DNA from: Chamaecyparis obtusa
Taxonomy: Eukaryota > Streptophyta > Pinopsida > Cupressales > Cupressaceae
Assembly: GCA_027943335.1 (NCBI GenBank)
Contig: BSBK01001118.1
Span: 2,655,501 to 2,719,500, forward strand
DNA: 64,000 nucleotides
Direction: 5' to 3'
How positions within the stretch are numbered: position 1 is the stretch's first letter; every line of letters begins with the position of its first letter. Both the position numbers and the translations under genes were made by a program. Of the stretch, positions 12,501 through 24,364 are shown in pieces. The notes below the pieces were generated by a model that saw only the letters and a program-made list of their open reading frames with translations, was not told the origin of the DNA and searched no databases.

Positions 12501-13870
12501 GTTTTCTACAATATGGTTTTATCTTTCCTAGATGATGGGTTTGTCAGTTTTATGGGAACTAGATGACCTAGGAAAGACAGAGGCTTGGGAATTATCTATT
12601 AATCATGTTGTTTATTATGTTTGGTGTGAGTGTGATTTGTTTATGTTCCAGTTGACCTTATAGGCTCTTGTTGTCTTATGTGTTTCAGTGATTATGGTTA
12701 GATAGTCAATGCTATTTTCTGTGATGAATCTGGATGTGCGACTATCTGTTTTATCTAAGATTTGATCTAAGAGAGATCTTTGAGCCTAAGGTAGTTTACC
12801 TAGATATGTGTTAGGAGGTGGCTTGTAATAAGCATCGGGGCCCACAAGTGGCTGTCAGGATCACTTATTGTAGGTTATTGTAATCAAGTGAAAACCTAAC
12901 ATAACATTGAGAGATATTAAAATGAACCTAATAAGATAAGTTCCTCGCCCATGCTTGAGTGCTAGTACAGACTAAGATGGGAATGGAGATGATGTTGGCC
13001 ACCTTGAGAGGTGTGTCTAGCATAGTTAATGGCTTCATCTATATGAGAAATCATTGATCCGTGTATGGTCACTTGAGTGTCGGGATCCAGAGAGATTACC
13101 AAGATGAGACTCAAGGATTAGACATACATGATGACACCTGCCTATGCATAGTCTAGTTATTCTACATGTGTCAGTTGCCTCTGGATTAGTGAGTCATACC
13201 TTTCACTACTTTGGTTGACCTTGAGTTAGTAAGCTATTAGGATTCTTTTCCTAGTGGTATTTCTTGAATTGTCTTGATTATCCGTTTGGGGTCCGATGTT
13301 ATCTCCTCAGCACGGTGGGGTAGACCTTTGTGGTTCTACATGGATGGGTGGTAGTGATCCTTTACCATTTGAGATTTGACATCCTGGTGTCGGTGCTTGA
13401 TGGAGTCCTTGCAGTTGGATTCCTTATGTTTCTTCATCATGGTTGTTCTTGATATATGTATTCTTTATTGTAAATCTTGTATTAGTGTATCGCATGTGAT
13501 ACCTAATTTGGATCTTGTAATTTAGTTGTTAGAGTGAATACAGCATACCCTAAGACATGTGCAAAGGATGTTTGTTTATTAGAATTCATGGTTAATCATG
13601 AGATGTAATGATTATAATGTAATTGTTGTAATTAATTTATGGAAACTTTTGTTATGTTAATTAATGAGTTAAGTTAGAAAGTAACACTACGTCATGGAAC
13701 TCATTAGTTTTGTAACCTTTGTATGTGATGTGTGTTATGTGAGTTAAATGGTTAATGCATTCATGTAATTGTATATCTTAATTGTAAACTTTAGAAAAAA
13801 AAAATTATTCACCTAACTTAGTGTCATGTTCTAGGTTAGTTTATTTTGGGTTCCCTGGCGAGGTGTTACA
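9546..13870 (+). repeat. Element C 5' LTR
   Basis: It starts TGTAGTACCCCC and ends GGTGTTACA. The TGTAnTACCCC...TTACA ends are typical of plant Gypsy LTRs. It is unusually long at 4,325 bp. It contains a short GC-rich island (about 11,660-11,815) within otherwise AT-rich sequence. Open frames inside it (such as 10488-10709, repeated in the other LTR at 16450) carry no recognisable domain and are not called. Confidence 0.93.
11664..11828 (+). promoter_or_regulatory. Candidate LTR promoter module, element C 5' LTR
   Basis: A GC-rich direct repeat of ~42 bp, containing cggtacacatggtac and ggggtacacatagtacc, is followed by the perfect 12-bp palindrome tttcacgtgaaa (11799-11810, G-box core CACGTG) and, nine bases further, the TATA-like gatatatatc (11819-11828). 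The same order occurs in the 3' LTR. Spacing of G-box and TATA suits a core promoter, but the transcription start is not proven. Confidence 0.45.
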
Positions 13871-13872
13871 TT

Positions 13873-13884
13873 TGGTATCAAAGC
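13873..13884 (+). other. Element C primer-binding site
   Basis: tggtatcaaagc lies two bases after the 5' LTR. It is one mismatch from the initiator tRNA-Met site TGGTATCAGAGC. Confidence 0.85.
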
Positions 13885-14073
13885 GGAGTTTCTACACTAG
13901 GAACTCTGGGTATGTGCGCTCATTAGGTTTTGTGTGTGTAGATTAAACTTGAAAACAAAACTTAGTCATATAACAATTCTATTTTTAGACTATTACTTTA
14001 TGATCATCTTGTCTTGGTTTATGTTTTGATCTAAGTTGTGAGTGTTTTCTAGTTTCTTTATGTTGCAGGAATC

Positions 14074-15300
14074 ATGCCTGTAACTAGAGCAACCAGAGGC
14101 AAAGGTAGAGGTAGGTCTGGTGGACATGGTAGGGAAAGGAAACCTAGCCCCTCCACAAGTGTCAGTCAGGAGAGTCACCACCAGCAGTCTAGGGGTGAGC
14201 AGAGAGAGGATCGTCAGGATGATCCTGATATGAGACAACTCTTGCGAGCAATCCTAGTTCATCTTGGTCCTGATCAAGATAGAGTAGATCAAGAAGGTTC
14301 ACATCATTCCCAAAGGAATGAAAGAGAGAGACAGAGAGGGCAAGATCTAGGAGTCCTCTAAAGAGAAAATTTACTATGGATCCTTTAGTGGTTGCAGCAA
14401 ACCATATGCAGGATCTTATGAGGGGATGGCCTATTCCCTTTGATGGGAAGGGTACAGGTCTTGAGGCGGAGACATGGTCGATAGCCTTGGAGAAAATTTT
14501 TTCCATGCACCCATTTAGCAGCAATACCAAAGCTAGATATGCTGTGACACAGCTCATAGATTTTGTAGTAGTATGGTGGAAAATTGAGGAAGAGAAGCTA
14601 GGTCTTTAGATGGACACAATTACATGGGAATTGTTCTTGGAACATTTTTTAGAACGTTTCTTATCTGATTGGTGGAGGAAACAGAGGGTCGATGAGTTTC
14701 ATAATTTGAGACAGCTGACTATGATAGTGAGTGAATATGAGCGCAAATTCTTTGAGCTCAAATAGTACACCAAATTTGGACAGGACACAGCCTTATTGGT
14801 ACAACACTTTGTCAGGGGGCTGAATGCCCGCATTATTGGAGAGGTCTTACTCTTTGAGCCTAAGACCCTCAGGGAAGCAGTTGTTAAGGCTACACTTAAG
14901 GAGGCTAACTTAGCCTTGGGCCATGGTCGGCAATCAGATGCTTCAACTAGTGGACCTTCAGGATTAGGATTCAGAGGGAATCAGTCTCATGATGGTGGGA
15001 ACTTCAAGAAGTCATCAAACTTCTATAGAGGTAACTAGAACCAGCAGCAAGTTAAGTCACCTCCACTTCCTTCTACTCAGAGCGGTGGTTCACAATCCAA
15101 GAACTTCCACAATGGTCAACAGAGTAACGACCATTCTTTTGTTCAGCCTACTCAGAGTGCCAGCAGAGGTAGCTTCCGGCAATCTAGTGTTCCTGCAAGT
15201 GAGGAGAGTGTTCAAGGGGGATTGCTTCACTTGTGGCCAACAAGGTCATAAGTCATATGATTGTCCTTAGTTTGTGGGACAGAGGACGGTAGCTTCTGAG
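14074..15300 (+). pseudogene. Element C gag (decayed), capsid-type domain plus zinc knuckle
   Basis: Gag packages element RNA into virus-like particles. The ATG is at 14074 (MPVTRATRGKGRG, a basic, Gln-rich N-terminus). A frameshift in the purine-rich stretch before 14376 leads to the retrotransposon gag domain (WPIPFDGKGTG, then WELFLEHFLERFLSDWW, LRQLTMIVSEYERKFFEL, LVQHFVRGLNARI). A low-complexity Gln/Ser/Gly linker and the knuckle CFTCGQQGHKSYDC (CX2CX4HX4C, about 15224-15267) follow. In-frame stops lie at ELK*YTKF, RGN*NQQQ and CP*FVGQ, all TAG one C-to-T change from CAG, plus one after KLGL. A second frameshift precedes the knuckle. No protease or pol follows. Confidence 0.9.
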
Positions 15301-15494
15301 CCCACAGTTGGAGATGCAGGTAGAGCTCATAGGGCCTTTGCTATTGGAACAATCCTCAGTGTTCGAACCCTAAGGCATGGAAGGGTCCGATGGGACCTTC
15401 TCAGTAGTCTTTGGTTTAGTTTCTTTTCAGTGCAGTTAGTTCTATGGGATTCATATCCCTACTTGTTCCAGGCTTCCAGGAGTAAGCCTAATCC

Positions 15495-15507
15495 AAGGGG
15501 GGGTGGA
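15495..15507 (+). other. Element C polypurine tract
   Basis: aagggggggtgga sits immediately upstream of the 3' LTR start at 15508. It is the expected plus-strand primer position. Confidence 0.85.
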
Positions 15508-18500
15508 TGTAGTACCCCCATAGTTTTCTTTCAATTTTTCAATGCCATACTCTTTTAGGCCACAATGTATGTGTGTAGATCTTATTATTTCAGTGATTAT
15601 TGATGGTCTGAATTATGATTATGATTATGTTATGATGTCATATGATCTCATATTTAGATGTTAATGTTATTATGATGCGATGTTTATGTTTCAGTTGTAT
15701 TATGATGTACTTACCCCATACTAGCATGTGTATGGTGTTCATATGTATGTATCTATTTTATGTGCATGTATGGTAGAGGGCGGAGACGTAGTTACTTGCT
15801 TTGTTGAGATCCACATGACCAACCATACCCTACCATTCTTTGTCATTTGTTATATGTACATGCTTTGATTTGTGATGACAGGTTTGCAAGTACAGGGCAT
15901 CGTCTTCCCTGAATTGGCAGGAGTGAACATGCCCAAAAACATACTCATCTCAATGGTAAAGAGGGGAGGTAGCAGATGGACCCAAAAACCCTATCCTAAG
16001 CCCAATTATCCTAATTATTGGATAAGTATCTATTGACCACCTTACCCGAATTTGTCAGGTGACAAAGTTCATGGATCCCATCTCTGAGTATGTATGTTTA
16101 TTTGTTGGTCCTGATTTTGTTGTTGGATTGATTATGTGATTTTCTATGATTATGAGATTTGATATTTTAATTGCAAATTAATATTAAATTTATTTCCTAT
16201 GTTATTATGTGATTATTAATTAATTAAAAATCAAATATTAGGATATTTGATATTAATTAATTAATTGTGTGGAAATATATTTGAAATTGTCCTTTAGTTT
16301 TTAAATTAATATATATTGCGTGTTTTAATGATGTTGATATATTAAATTTATTTAATAATAGATTTTAATTTTTAACATGTGCTTTATTGTATTTGAAATT
16401 GTCCTGGTTGAATATGTGACAACTTGTCTTTAAAAGACTAAGTTGAGTTGTGCACAATTATGTTTATTTTAATTATTTATTTGTAATTTCTCTCAACAAA
16501 AGAGGGAGAGTTGGATTAGGAGTTCTAATTGTGAGTCATCTAGGGTTTTCTTTGTTTAGTGGAGTTGAATCCCTATTAGGGGGATTTTGCATTCATTTTG
16601 GATCTATCAGTTTTGTTGGAGCAATTTTTGTGAGAGTTTTTGGGAGTTTTTGTGCTTTCATGTGTTCTTGAGCTTTTTAGAGTTGAGCTTGAATTCTGGG
16701 TGAAGGTTGCTTGGTTTTGGATTTGGGTGTTGCATGCTTTGTGATTTAGAATCTGCAAGTTGAGCTTTCCTATTGTCATTTCTAGGAGATTCAGCATTCT
16801 ACAGACAATCTTAATCAGTTTCTTGCATTGGAATTGAGGTAGGGTTTTGAGGAACTTTCTTATGTTTTTGTTTGTATACTTTCAGCAATTTTCTATGTTT
16901 GATTTGGTATTTAGATTTAGATCAGTTTTATGTTTATGCTTGCAAATTGGGGTTTAGAAGAACCATAGGAGTGCTAATTGATACTTTTATATAAACTTGG
17001 CATAGTAGGGTTATGCTGTCAAAATTTCAGGAGAAAATTCATCCTAGAACACCTAGAAAATGAAAAATTAATCTCTCTATAGTTAGTTCTATAGTTTGAA
17101 TAGATTAGATAAATGGGTTGTTTACAAAAAACAATTTTGGTAAGAGAAAACCAATTCTAGGTAAAAAAACAAAAATAAAATACCTCTCTATGGAAAATGG
17201 CAGTTAGAAAATTAATTACACCAGTAATTTTTTGTGTGCAAATTGTAAGAAGTAAATTAACATTAATCAATGTTAGATTATTGAAATCATAGTTTAGAAA
17301 AGACAAATCAAAATAAGACAAAAGATATGTGTAAATTTTCTAATTTTTCCAGTTCTGGAAAAAAATATACAGGTCTGTCATTTTCTAATTTTGGAAACAG
17401 TGCCTTCCAAAAAGAATTTGTATAAAAAATGATTATAGTTCTTAATACTCAAATATATGTATATATTCTATTAAAGAAAAATATACATCCTTTGTTATAA
17501 CATAAAAAAAAAATTGTTATAAAAAAAAATATAATATAAATTTTGTTGAGGAATATGAAAAGTATATATATCAAAAATGTTGTGGGGAGCAAGTTTAATA
17601 TAAAATAAAATTAAAGGTTGATAGATGTGGGGCCCACCGCATCCCATGACCCCATGCTCGCAGGACGGCGTATTGTCGAGCGATACACATGGTACTGTCG
17701 ACGGTGGATATACCGTCGAGCGGTACACATAGTACCGTCAACGATGGATACACCGTCGGTTTTCACGTGAAACCCCACTTGATATATATCATGGGTTGTA
17801 GTTTTTTTTACTTTATTTATTTTTTATTATTTATTAAATATAATTTGTTAAATTTTATTTTATGTTGTTAACAAATTATATTTTGTAATATGTTATTTTG
17901 TAATAATATTGTAATATGTTATATTTGATTTATTGATAATTTAAATAATGTTTAATTTGAATTGTTAACTAATTAATTTATAATATACTTATAATTTGTA
18001 ATAAAGTAATTAATAATATTTTTTTAAATTAATTTGAAATTCGTGGGACTTGTATGATGTTAAAGTATTAAATGTATTAATTTTTTTGTTAGTATACTTT
18101 AATATTTAACATTAATTTAATTTGTTATTAGGATCCATTTCTAATAATGCTTTTCATTTAATTGTTATTAAATTAACATTAATTGGGGAATTAGATTTTG
18201 ATTGGCACTATTATTGGTTAGGGAATTTCTTTTATTGAAGAATAAATTAGGTCCAGTTGGCAATTAGATTTGAGTTTTGTCAGCCAAATGGGTTATGAGA
18301 TTTTCATATAATCTAGACTAGGAATGTTATATATTTATATTGTTTAATTTTGTCATTGATGAGTATGCAGTTATATGTTGGAACTAAATATCTATTTAAG
18401 CATTAGATTGTTTAAGTTCTTTGTTATTGATATATGCATCATTTTACTACTGAAATTGGTTGTTTTCTACAGTATGGTTTTATCTTTCCTAGATGATGGG

Positions 18501-19831
18501 TTTGTCAGTTTTATGGGAACTAGATGACCTAGGAAAGACAGACATTTGGTAATTATCTATTAATCATGTTGTTTATTATGTTTGGCATGAGTGTGATTTG
18601 TTTATGTTCCAGTTGACCTTATAGGCTCTTGTTGTCTTATGTGTTTCAGTGATTATGGTTAGATAGTCAATCCTATTTTCTATGATGAATCTGGATGTGC
18701 GACTATCTGTTTTATCTGAGATTTGATCTAAGAGAGATCTTTGAGCCTAGGGTAGTTTACCTAGATATGTGTTAGGAGGTGGCTTGCAATAAGTGTCGAG
18801 GCCCACAAGTGGCTGCCAGGATCACTTATTGTAGCTTATTGTAATCAAGTGAAAACCTAACATAACATTGAGAGATATTAAAATGAGCCTAATAAGATAA
18901 GTTCCTCGCCCATGCTTGAGTACTAGTACAGACTAAGATGGGAATGGAGATGATGTTGGCCACCTTGAGAGGTGTGTCTAGGATAGTTAATGGCTTCGTT
19001 TGTATGAGAAGTCATTGATCCATGTATGGTCACTTGAGTACTGTGATCCAGAGAGATTACCAGGATGAGACTCAAGGGTTAGACGTACATGATGACACCT
19101 GCCTATGCATAGTCTAGTTATTCTACATGTGTCAGTTGCCTTTGGATTAGTGAGTCATACCTTTCACTACTTTGGTTGACCTTGAGTTAGTAAGCTATCA
19201 GGATTCCTTTCCTAGTGGTATTTCTTGAATTGTCTTGATTATCTGTTTGGGGTCCGATGTTATCTCCTCAGCATGGTGGGGTAGACCTTTGTGGTTCTAC
19301 ACGAACGGGTGGTAGTGATTCTTTACCATTTGAGATTCAACATCCTGGTGTCGGTGCTTAATGGAGTCCTTGCAGTTGGATTCCTTATGTTTCTTCATCA
19401 TGGTTGTTCTTGATATATGTATTCTTTATTGTAAATCTTATATTAGTGTATCGCATGTGATGCTTAATCTGGATCTTGTAATTTAGTTGTTAGAGTGAAT
19501 ACTGCATACCCTAAGACATGTGCAAAGGATGTTTGTTTATTAGAATTCATGGTTAATCATGAGATGTAATGATTATAATGTAATTGTTGTAATTAATTTA
19601 TGGAAACTTTTGTTATGTTAATTAATGAGTTAAGTTAGAAAGTAACACTACATCATGGAACCCATTAGTTTTGTAACCTTTGTATGTGATGTGTGTTATG
19701 TGAGTTAAATGGTTAATGCATTCATGTGATTGTATATCTTAATTGTAAACTTTAGAAAAAAAAAATTATTCACCTAACTTAGTGTCATGTTCTAGGTTAG
19801 TTTCTTTTGCGTTCCCTAGCAGGGCATTACA
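15508..19831 (+). repeat. Element C 3' LTR
   Basis: It starts TGTAGTACCCCC, ends GGGCATTACA, and is 4,324 bp long. Its terminal sequence gttccctagcagggcat is closer to the end of solo LTR F (gttcccttgcagggcat, minus strand at 54876) than to the end of its own 5' LTR (gttccctggcgaggtgt). Confidence 0.93.
17620..17790 (+). promoter_or_regulatory. Candidate LTR promoter module, element C 3' LTR
   Basis: This is the counterpart of 11664-11828: direct repeat with gtacacatggtac and gtacacatagtacc, palindrome tttcacgtgaaa at 17761-17772, and gatatatatc at 17781-17790. It is conserved between both LTRs although neighbouring bases differ. Confidence 0.45.
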
Positions 19832-19836
19832 CAACA
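19832..19836. other. Element C target-site duplication, right
   Basis: caaca, identical to 9541-9545 directly before the 5' LTR. Confidence 0.9.
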
Positions 19837-20535
19837 CCTGCACGCGGTGGACCCCTCTGCCATGCGATGTCGTGTCCACTGCCATATGACAATCTCTACT
19901 GGTAATAAGTAGAGGACACATGGAAAGCTTGCCACATCTACAAGCCATGTCACTACTACCACATCTTGTGCCAAGTCATCGTATAGTCACGCCACATCAG
20001 AATCTCATACCTAGTCAGCCACCTGTACCACCACATCAGCTACATGCAAATTGTATGACTGATTCCACCTCAACAGTATGGACTATCACATCAGCTATAC
20101 AGAATACATAGTCAACAAACATGTCAACAACAGACCAATTCTTTTGCCAAATCATCAATTTTGCGAGCTTAAATTTGACACTCGTCTACATATCAAAATA
20201 GGGTCCAAGGCAGATTTGTGGTGACGTTCATGCAGACATCAAATTTAACACTGTATTTTGCTGACATCAACAAGGGTTTGATTTTTTCTGCCTTCACCAT
20301 TGAGCATTTTGAATTTGCAATCTAACTTCAAAGGGTCATATCTTGCTCATATTGGCTCTTTTTTTCAAGCATTTTTTTTTACTTGGGGTAGAATTTCCTA
20401 AAATTTTCATGGTGACATTATTTTTGCATTTTGGTTGTCAGATTAATCAAAAATTACATATTTTCATGACTATTCTTATATGTTCCTCATTTCTACAACT
20501 TCTAGGGCTTCATTTGGGCACATACAGTAACATTT
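19837..20535 (+). other. Element B leader, middle part
   Basis: This continues the leader of B to the right of C. It is CT/CA-rich and contains repeated ccacatcag(c/a) motifs (about 19,930-20,100) and a ttcaaagggtcatatcttgctcat block of the kind seen in plant Copia leaders. The short open frames at 19920-20111 and 20343-20543 have no recognisable domain. Confidence 0.55.
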
Positions 20536-21918
20536 TGTCATAAGCCCTAATTGATGTATGTATAATAAAAATATATTATTAAATACATATGTATTCTACT
20601 TAAATATTATTGTAATAATAACTACATAAATCCCTTATTTAATGTTTGATCAATAATTAATTAACTAATTCAGAATTTGATTATATCATACTAATATTAA
20701 TTAATAAATTTAATATTAATCATTGATATTAATCTATGATATAGTATTAATATTAATCAATATAATATTAAGTATTAATATTATTTATCAATATAATATC
20801 AATCCATAATGTTAATCAAATTAATATTAATAATTATCTTAGCGATTATATGTTATTAATAAATATCTAAATAATAATTAATAAATATATTTATAATTAA
20901 ATACGATTCATTTATAATCATACAAAATATTAAAATGAAGGTTTTGGTAAAATGTGAAAGAACCGATAGTTACAAAATTATTATAACTCATGAAAGAACC
21001 ATATGTTACAAGATGCTAATAGTATGAAGTTAGTAAATATAAAAGTCTAATAGGATCTTTTCTAATTATTATGAACAAGCAATTTCAAAAGTCATGTCCC
21101 TCTTACTTAGGGGAAGAAAAGAAATCCATTCTTGGGGAGAAGAAGTTGGATAGTAATTAATAAAATAAGCATTAGGGAACATTAAGAAATTAAAAAAGAA
21201 AAAAGAAAAAAAGAGCAACAACAAATTCTCATAGCATGTGGAAATGAGAGAATCTAGAAGACGAAATTAAAAGACAATATTTTGGAATATGGAAATAGGG
21301 ACATAGATCTTATCCTTATCTTAATAATAATAATTGGGAAGAAAATGATTCGGCTCTTATCAATATCTCCCGCCTTTTTACTATTATATTTTAGTATGTA
21401 AATATAATATTTAAAATGGAAAAGAACATGGAAAATATAGGAGAAAATCAAGGAAATAATATAGGAGAAAAACTAAGAAAAAATATAAGAGAAAAAGAAG
21501 GAAGTATATAATATAAATATATAGAAGGAAATTCAAGAATATAAATTATAAGAGGTCAAAGAATATTAATAATATATGTTAATAAGAGTGAAATAAAATT
21601 ATACATTGGTTATGTTATTCATGCTTATTAATGTATTCATAATATATAAGATGATAATCTATACTTAGATAATTATTTAATCACTCACTAATACAACTAA
21701 GCGGATAATGAGTTTGTGAAGAGGAGAGTAATTCAGTCACAGTGATGAGAAGATTAAGGAATGGGAGCTTAAGTGTGTATTATGAGTCAATGATTGTTTC
21801 TAAATATGATGATGATAGAGAGTTGGAATTCACTTAGTATGAAACAAATGTAATTGAAACCCTAATTGGGAATTTCTAGAGAAAATCAAGTAGGGTCCTA
21901 ATATTAGGGGTCATTACA
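20536..21918 (+). mobile_element. Probable solo LTR inside element B leader
   Basis: It starts TGTCATAAGCCC and ends GGGGTCATTACA, the TG...CA form shared with Gypsy LTRs here. Flanking 5-mers are cattt (20531-20535) and catat (21919-21923), a 4/5 target-site duplication. Removing it joins the leader as ...agtaacatttt|gaggtgaattttt. The interior is very AT-rich and non-coding. No second LTR or internal region is present, so it is read as a solo LTR of 1,383 bp. Confidence 0.55.
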
Positions 21919-22136
21919 CATATTGAGGTGAATTTTTTTTTAAAGTGCATGATTTTTCATCTACTTTCCATATCTGCAATCAGATTTTAGTGATTTGGGG
22001 TGGAAATATCACTTTTAGAAATAGTTCATTTTGGGGCTATATTTGCTCTTGGTTAATTCTTGGATTTCAATTTTTTGATTTGCATCAGTCATTTGAAGGA
22101 TTTATCAGTAGTTATCAGTCATTATTTAGTTGCATT

Positions 22137-23117
22137 ATGGATAGTTCAAAGGTCAAAATCCTCACTCCATATAACTACCATGAATGGAAAGAATCTTTAT
22201 GTGATCACTTGTTGAGAATTGGATTGCTTAGAATGATTCTTGGGCAAGATCAAGAACCAGCTACAAGTGTTGCAAAAAGGAGAAAATGGTTTGATCGAAG
22301 GGATAAAGCACTTGGTTGTCTTAGATCATTAATCTCTTGTGATTTAATATTTTATATTGCATCTTGCACACATCCTCGTGATGCTTGGGTCATATTAGAA
22401 GGACTCTTTGGTAAAATTGACATAATGAGAAAATTCATATTAGAGAATGAGCTCATAGGTCTAAATCCTAGTGATTTTGACAATATTCAAGACTTTTTCT
22501 CTAACTTCAATTCTATTAGATTGGAGCTTTCTACTCTTGGCATTACTAAAGGGGATGAATAATTGATCTTTTCTATTCTTTCCAAGTTAGGTCATGAATA
22601 TTCAATCTTTGTTTCTACATTCTATGCTACTATAGATGCTCTTGGCAGTGCATACAAATGGCCTTCTCTTGATGAATTTGTAGCTCAACTCACAAGGGAA
22701 CAAGAAAATTTGGCACACGTGGGTCAATTGAAGTCTTTAACACATAATGCATTGATTGCAAATGAATCCACTTCAAAGGCTTGTAATGGAAAAGGAAAGA
22801 AACAACATAAGGATCCTAAGCTTCATGACAAAGGTAATGAATCTCCTTCACGCAATACTTCTGAATCCAAGTCCTCTTAAAGAGAGGAATCATTTAGAAG
22901 AAAGAGGGATAAATGTGCATATTGTAAAAATCTAGGACATGATGAGCATAAGTGTTTTCACAAGAATATTGATGAGTTAACTCACATTATTCAAAAGCAC
23001 AATACTAAGTTTCCCTCATCAGTGTCTACGCCTACACATTTGGGAGTTTCTACATCTCCATCATCATCCAAAGATAAAGGTAAAAGACAAGCACTTTCGG
23101 CTTCCACACATCCTAAG
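22137..23117 (+). pseudogene. Element B gag (decayed)
   Basis: The start ATG at 22137 gives MDSSKVKILTPYNYHEWK, the standard opening of plant Copia Gag (UBN2-type domain). It continues with WFDRRDKALGCLRSLI, AWVILEGLFG and LIGLNPSDFDNIQDFFSNF. Stops interrupt the frame at 22560 (GDE*LIFSILSKLG) and 22878 (SKSS*REESF). The basic linker leads to one zinc knuckle, CAYCKNLGHDEHKC (about 22916-22957). A frameshift near 23120 separates gag from the protease start. Upstream in-frame codons from 21945 belong to the leader. Confidence 0.85.
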
Positions 23118-23119
23118 GT

Positions 23120-24073
23120 AAATGGATTCTTGATTTAGGTGCATCACATCATATGACATCTTCTATGGATATGTTTTCTTCCATTGAGCCTTATAATTCT
23201 CTTAATATATTGATGGGTAACAACACATGCATGAGGGTTTGTGGAAAAGGTTCTATTCCTATGGGAGAGGGGACATTTAACAATGTTCTTTGTGTACCAT
23301 CCTTGACCACTAATCTCTACTCTATTTACCAAATTACTCATGGGACACAAGGTAAAAAATTTTATTTCACTTCTGATTATGTCTACATTAGGGACATGGA
23401 GACTAGAGATGTCATATCTATGGGAGTTGTTGATCATACATCACATTGGTATTCTTTTTCACATTTTTTTGATGATGATGATGATGATATTCATGATGTA
23501 CACATCCTTTTACCAAGGGATAATTATGTATGTGAGGATGAATTTGGATACTTGAATCATTTTTTTGTTGATACAAGTGTTGAGCTTCCTACTCCTCCAC
23601 CTCTTGGTTCTTCAGACATGGGCTCTACTATTCAACATGATTATCATAGTACTTCAAATCTTGCAGAATGTGATGACTACTTGGATGCCTATTCAATATT
23701 TGTTGTTGATTCTCATGATGTAGATTTGGGAGACATGGTTGAGGGGGTTTATCTTCTCTCTAATGATAGTATCATAGTTGGAGATACTTCTTCACCTTCT
23801 TTTGAGATTGGCATTTATGATTCTTCTTCTTCACTTGATTTATCACATGATGTGATAGATTCTTTGAGCTTGGAGAGACCTATTCAATCTTCAAAGATGC
23901 ATACATGGAGACCTTCATCTTCTTCCTCTTATTTGCACATGGATTGGATTCTTCATCATTTGATGTATCTATTTCTTTCTAAGGGGAGACATGTTTCTTG
24001 TAGGCATTGGTTAATATTTTTTTTCCAGATACTCTTCATCAACATGGGAGCTTCTTCATTATGGGTGGGATAA
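23120..24073 (+). pseudogene. Element B protease start and GAG-pre-integrase-like part fused to Asp/Ser-rich tail
   Basis: After the frameshift the frame reads WILDLGASHHM, the Copia aspartic-protease motif with the catalytic DSG changed to DLG. It continues NVLCVPSLTTNLYSIYQITH and ISMGVVDHTSHWYSFSHF, typical of the stretch before integrase. Instead of an integrase (HHCC zinc site, DDE) it then runs into an Asp run (DDDDDDIHD) and a ~190-residue Asp/Ser-rich region without recognised domains, ending at 24073. RT and RNase H are absent. The tail length and low complexity suggest an ancestral internal deletion or replacement rather than a recent loss. Confidence 0.75.
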
Positions 24074-24353
24074 TGTCTCCAACTATCCTTCTTATGGGGG
24101 GATAATTCTTTGTATACATATGATGTATGTAGTTCTTGGGGGCTCTTGAGTACTCCATCCACCAATGCATCTTGTGTTTTCTTCTTTCTTTTGCGGGGGA
24201 GGGTTTTTCCCGTGAGGTTTTCCCTATTTCTCTGCTTTATGAGAGATTGCATTTCTTGTATTGCATTGCATATTGTACATGGGTACCTAACATGGCCTAG
24301 TAGCTAGGATCCATCTTTAATTGTGAGTTTAATTCCATTCCCCTAAGTTTCAC
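24074..24353 (+). other. Element B 3' untranslated region
   Basis: This is non-coding sequence between the tail frame and the polypurine tract, with a short open frame (24110-24307) of no recognised family. Confidence 0.5.
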
Positions 24354-24364
24354 TTAAGGGGGGG
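24354..24364 (+). other. Element B polypurine tract
   Basis: ttaaggggggg abuts the 3' LTR start at 24365. Confidence 0.8.

Larger units (their letters stand above)
9546..19831 (+). mobile_element. Element C: Gypsy-like gag-only (TR-GAG type) retrotransposon with 4.3-kb LTRs
   Basis: This is a complete element of 10,286 bp: 5' LTR 9546-13870 (4,325 bp), PBS at 13873, a short internal region of only 1,637 bp with a decayed gag, polypurine tract at 15495, and 3' LTR 15508-19831 (4,324 bp). Both flanks are CAACA (9541-9545 and 19832-19836), an exact 5-bp target-site duplication. The LTRs are near-equal in length and differ by scattered substitutions of a few percent. The internal region has no room for pol. 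LTRs flanking only gag define TR-GAG-type non-autonomous elements, which are presumably moved by an autonomous Gypsy relative. Confidence 0.93.

Noticed and set aside
10488..16671. 73-codon frame present in both LTRs of element C
   Set aside because: The similarity only reflects LTR duplication. Hydrophobic, no domain, and it lies in LTR sequence.
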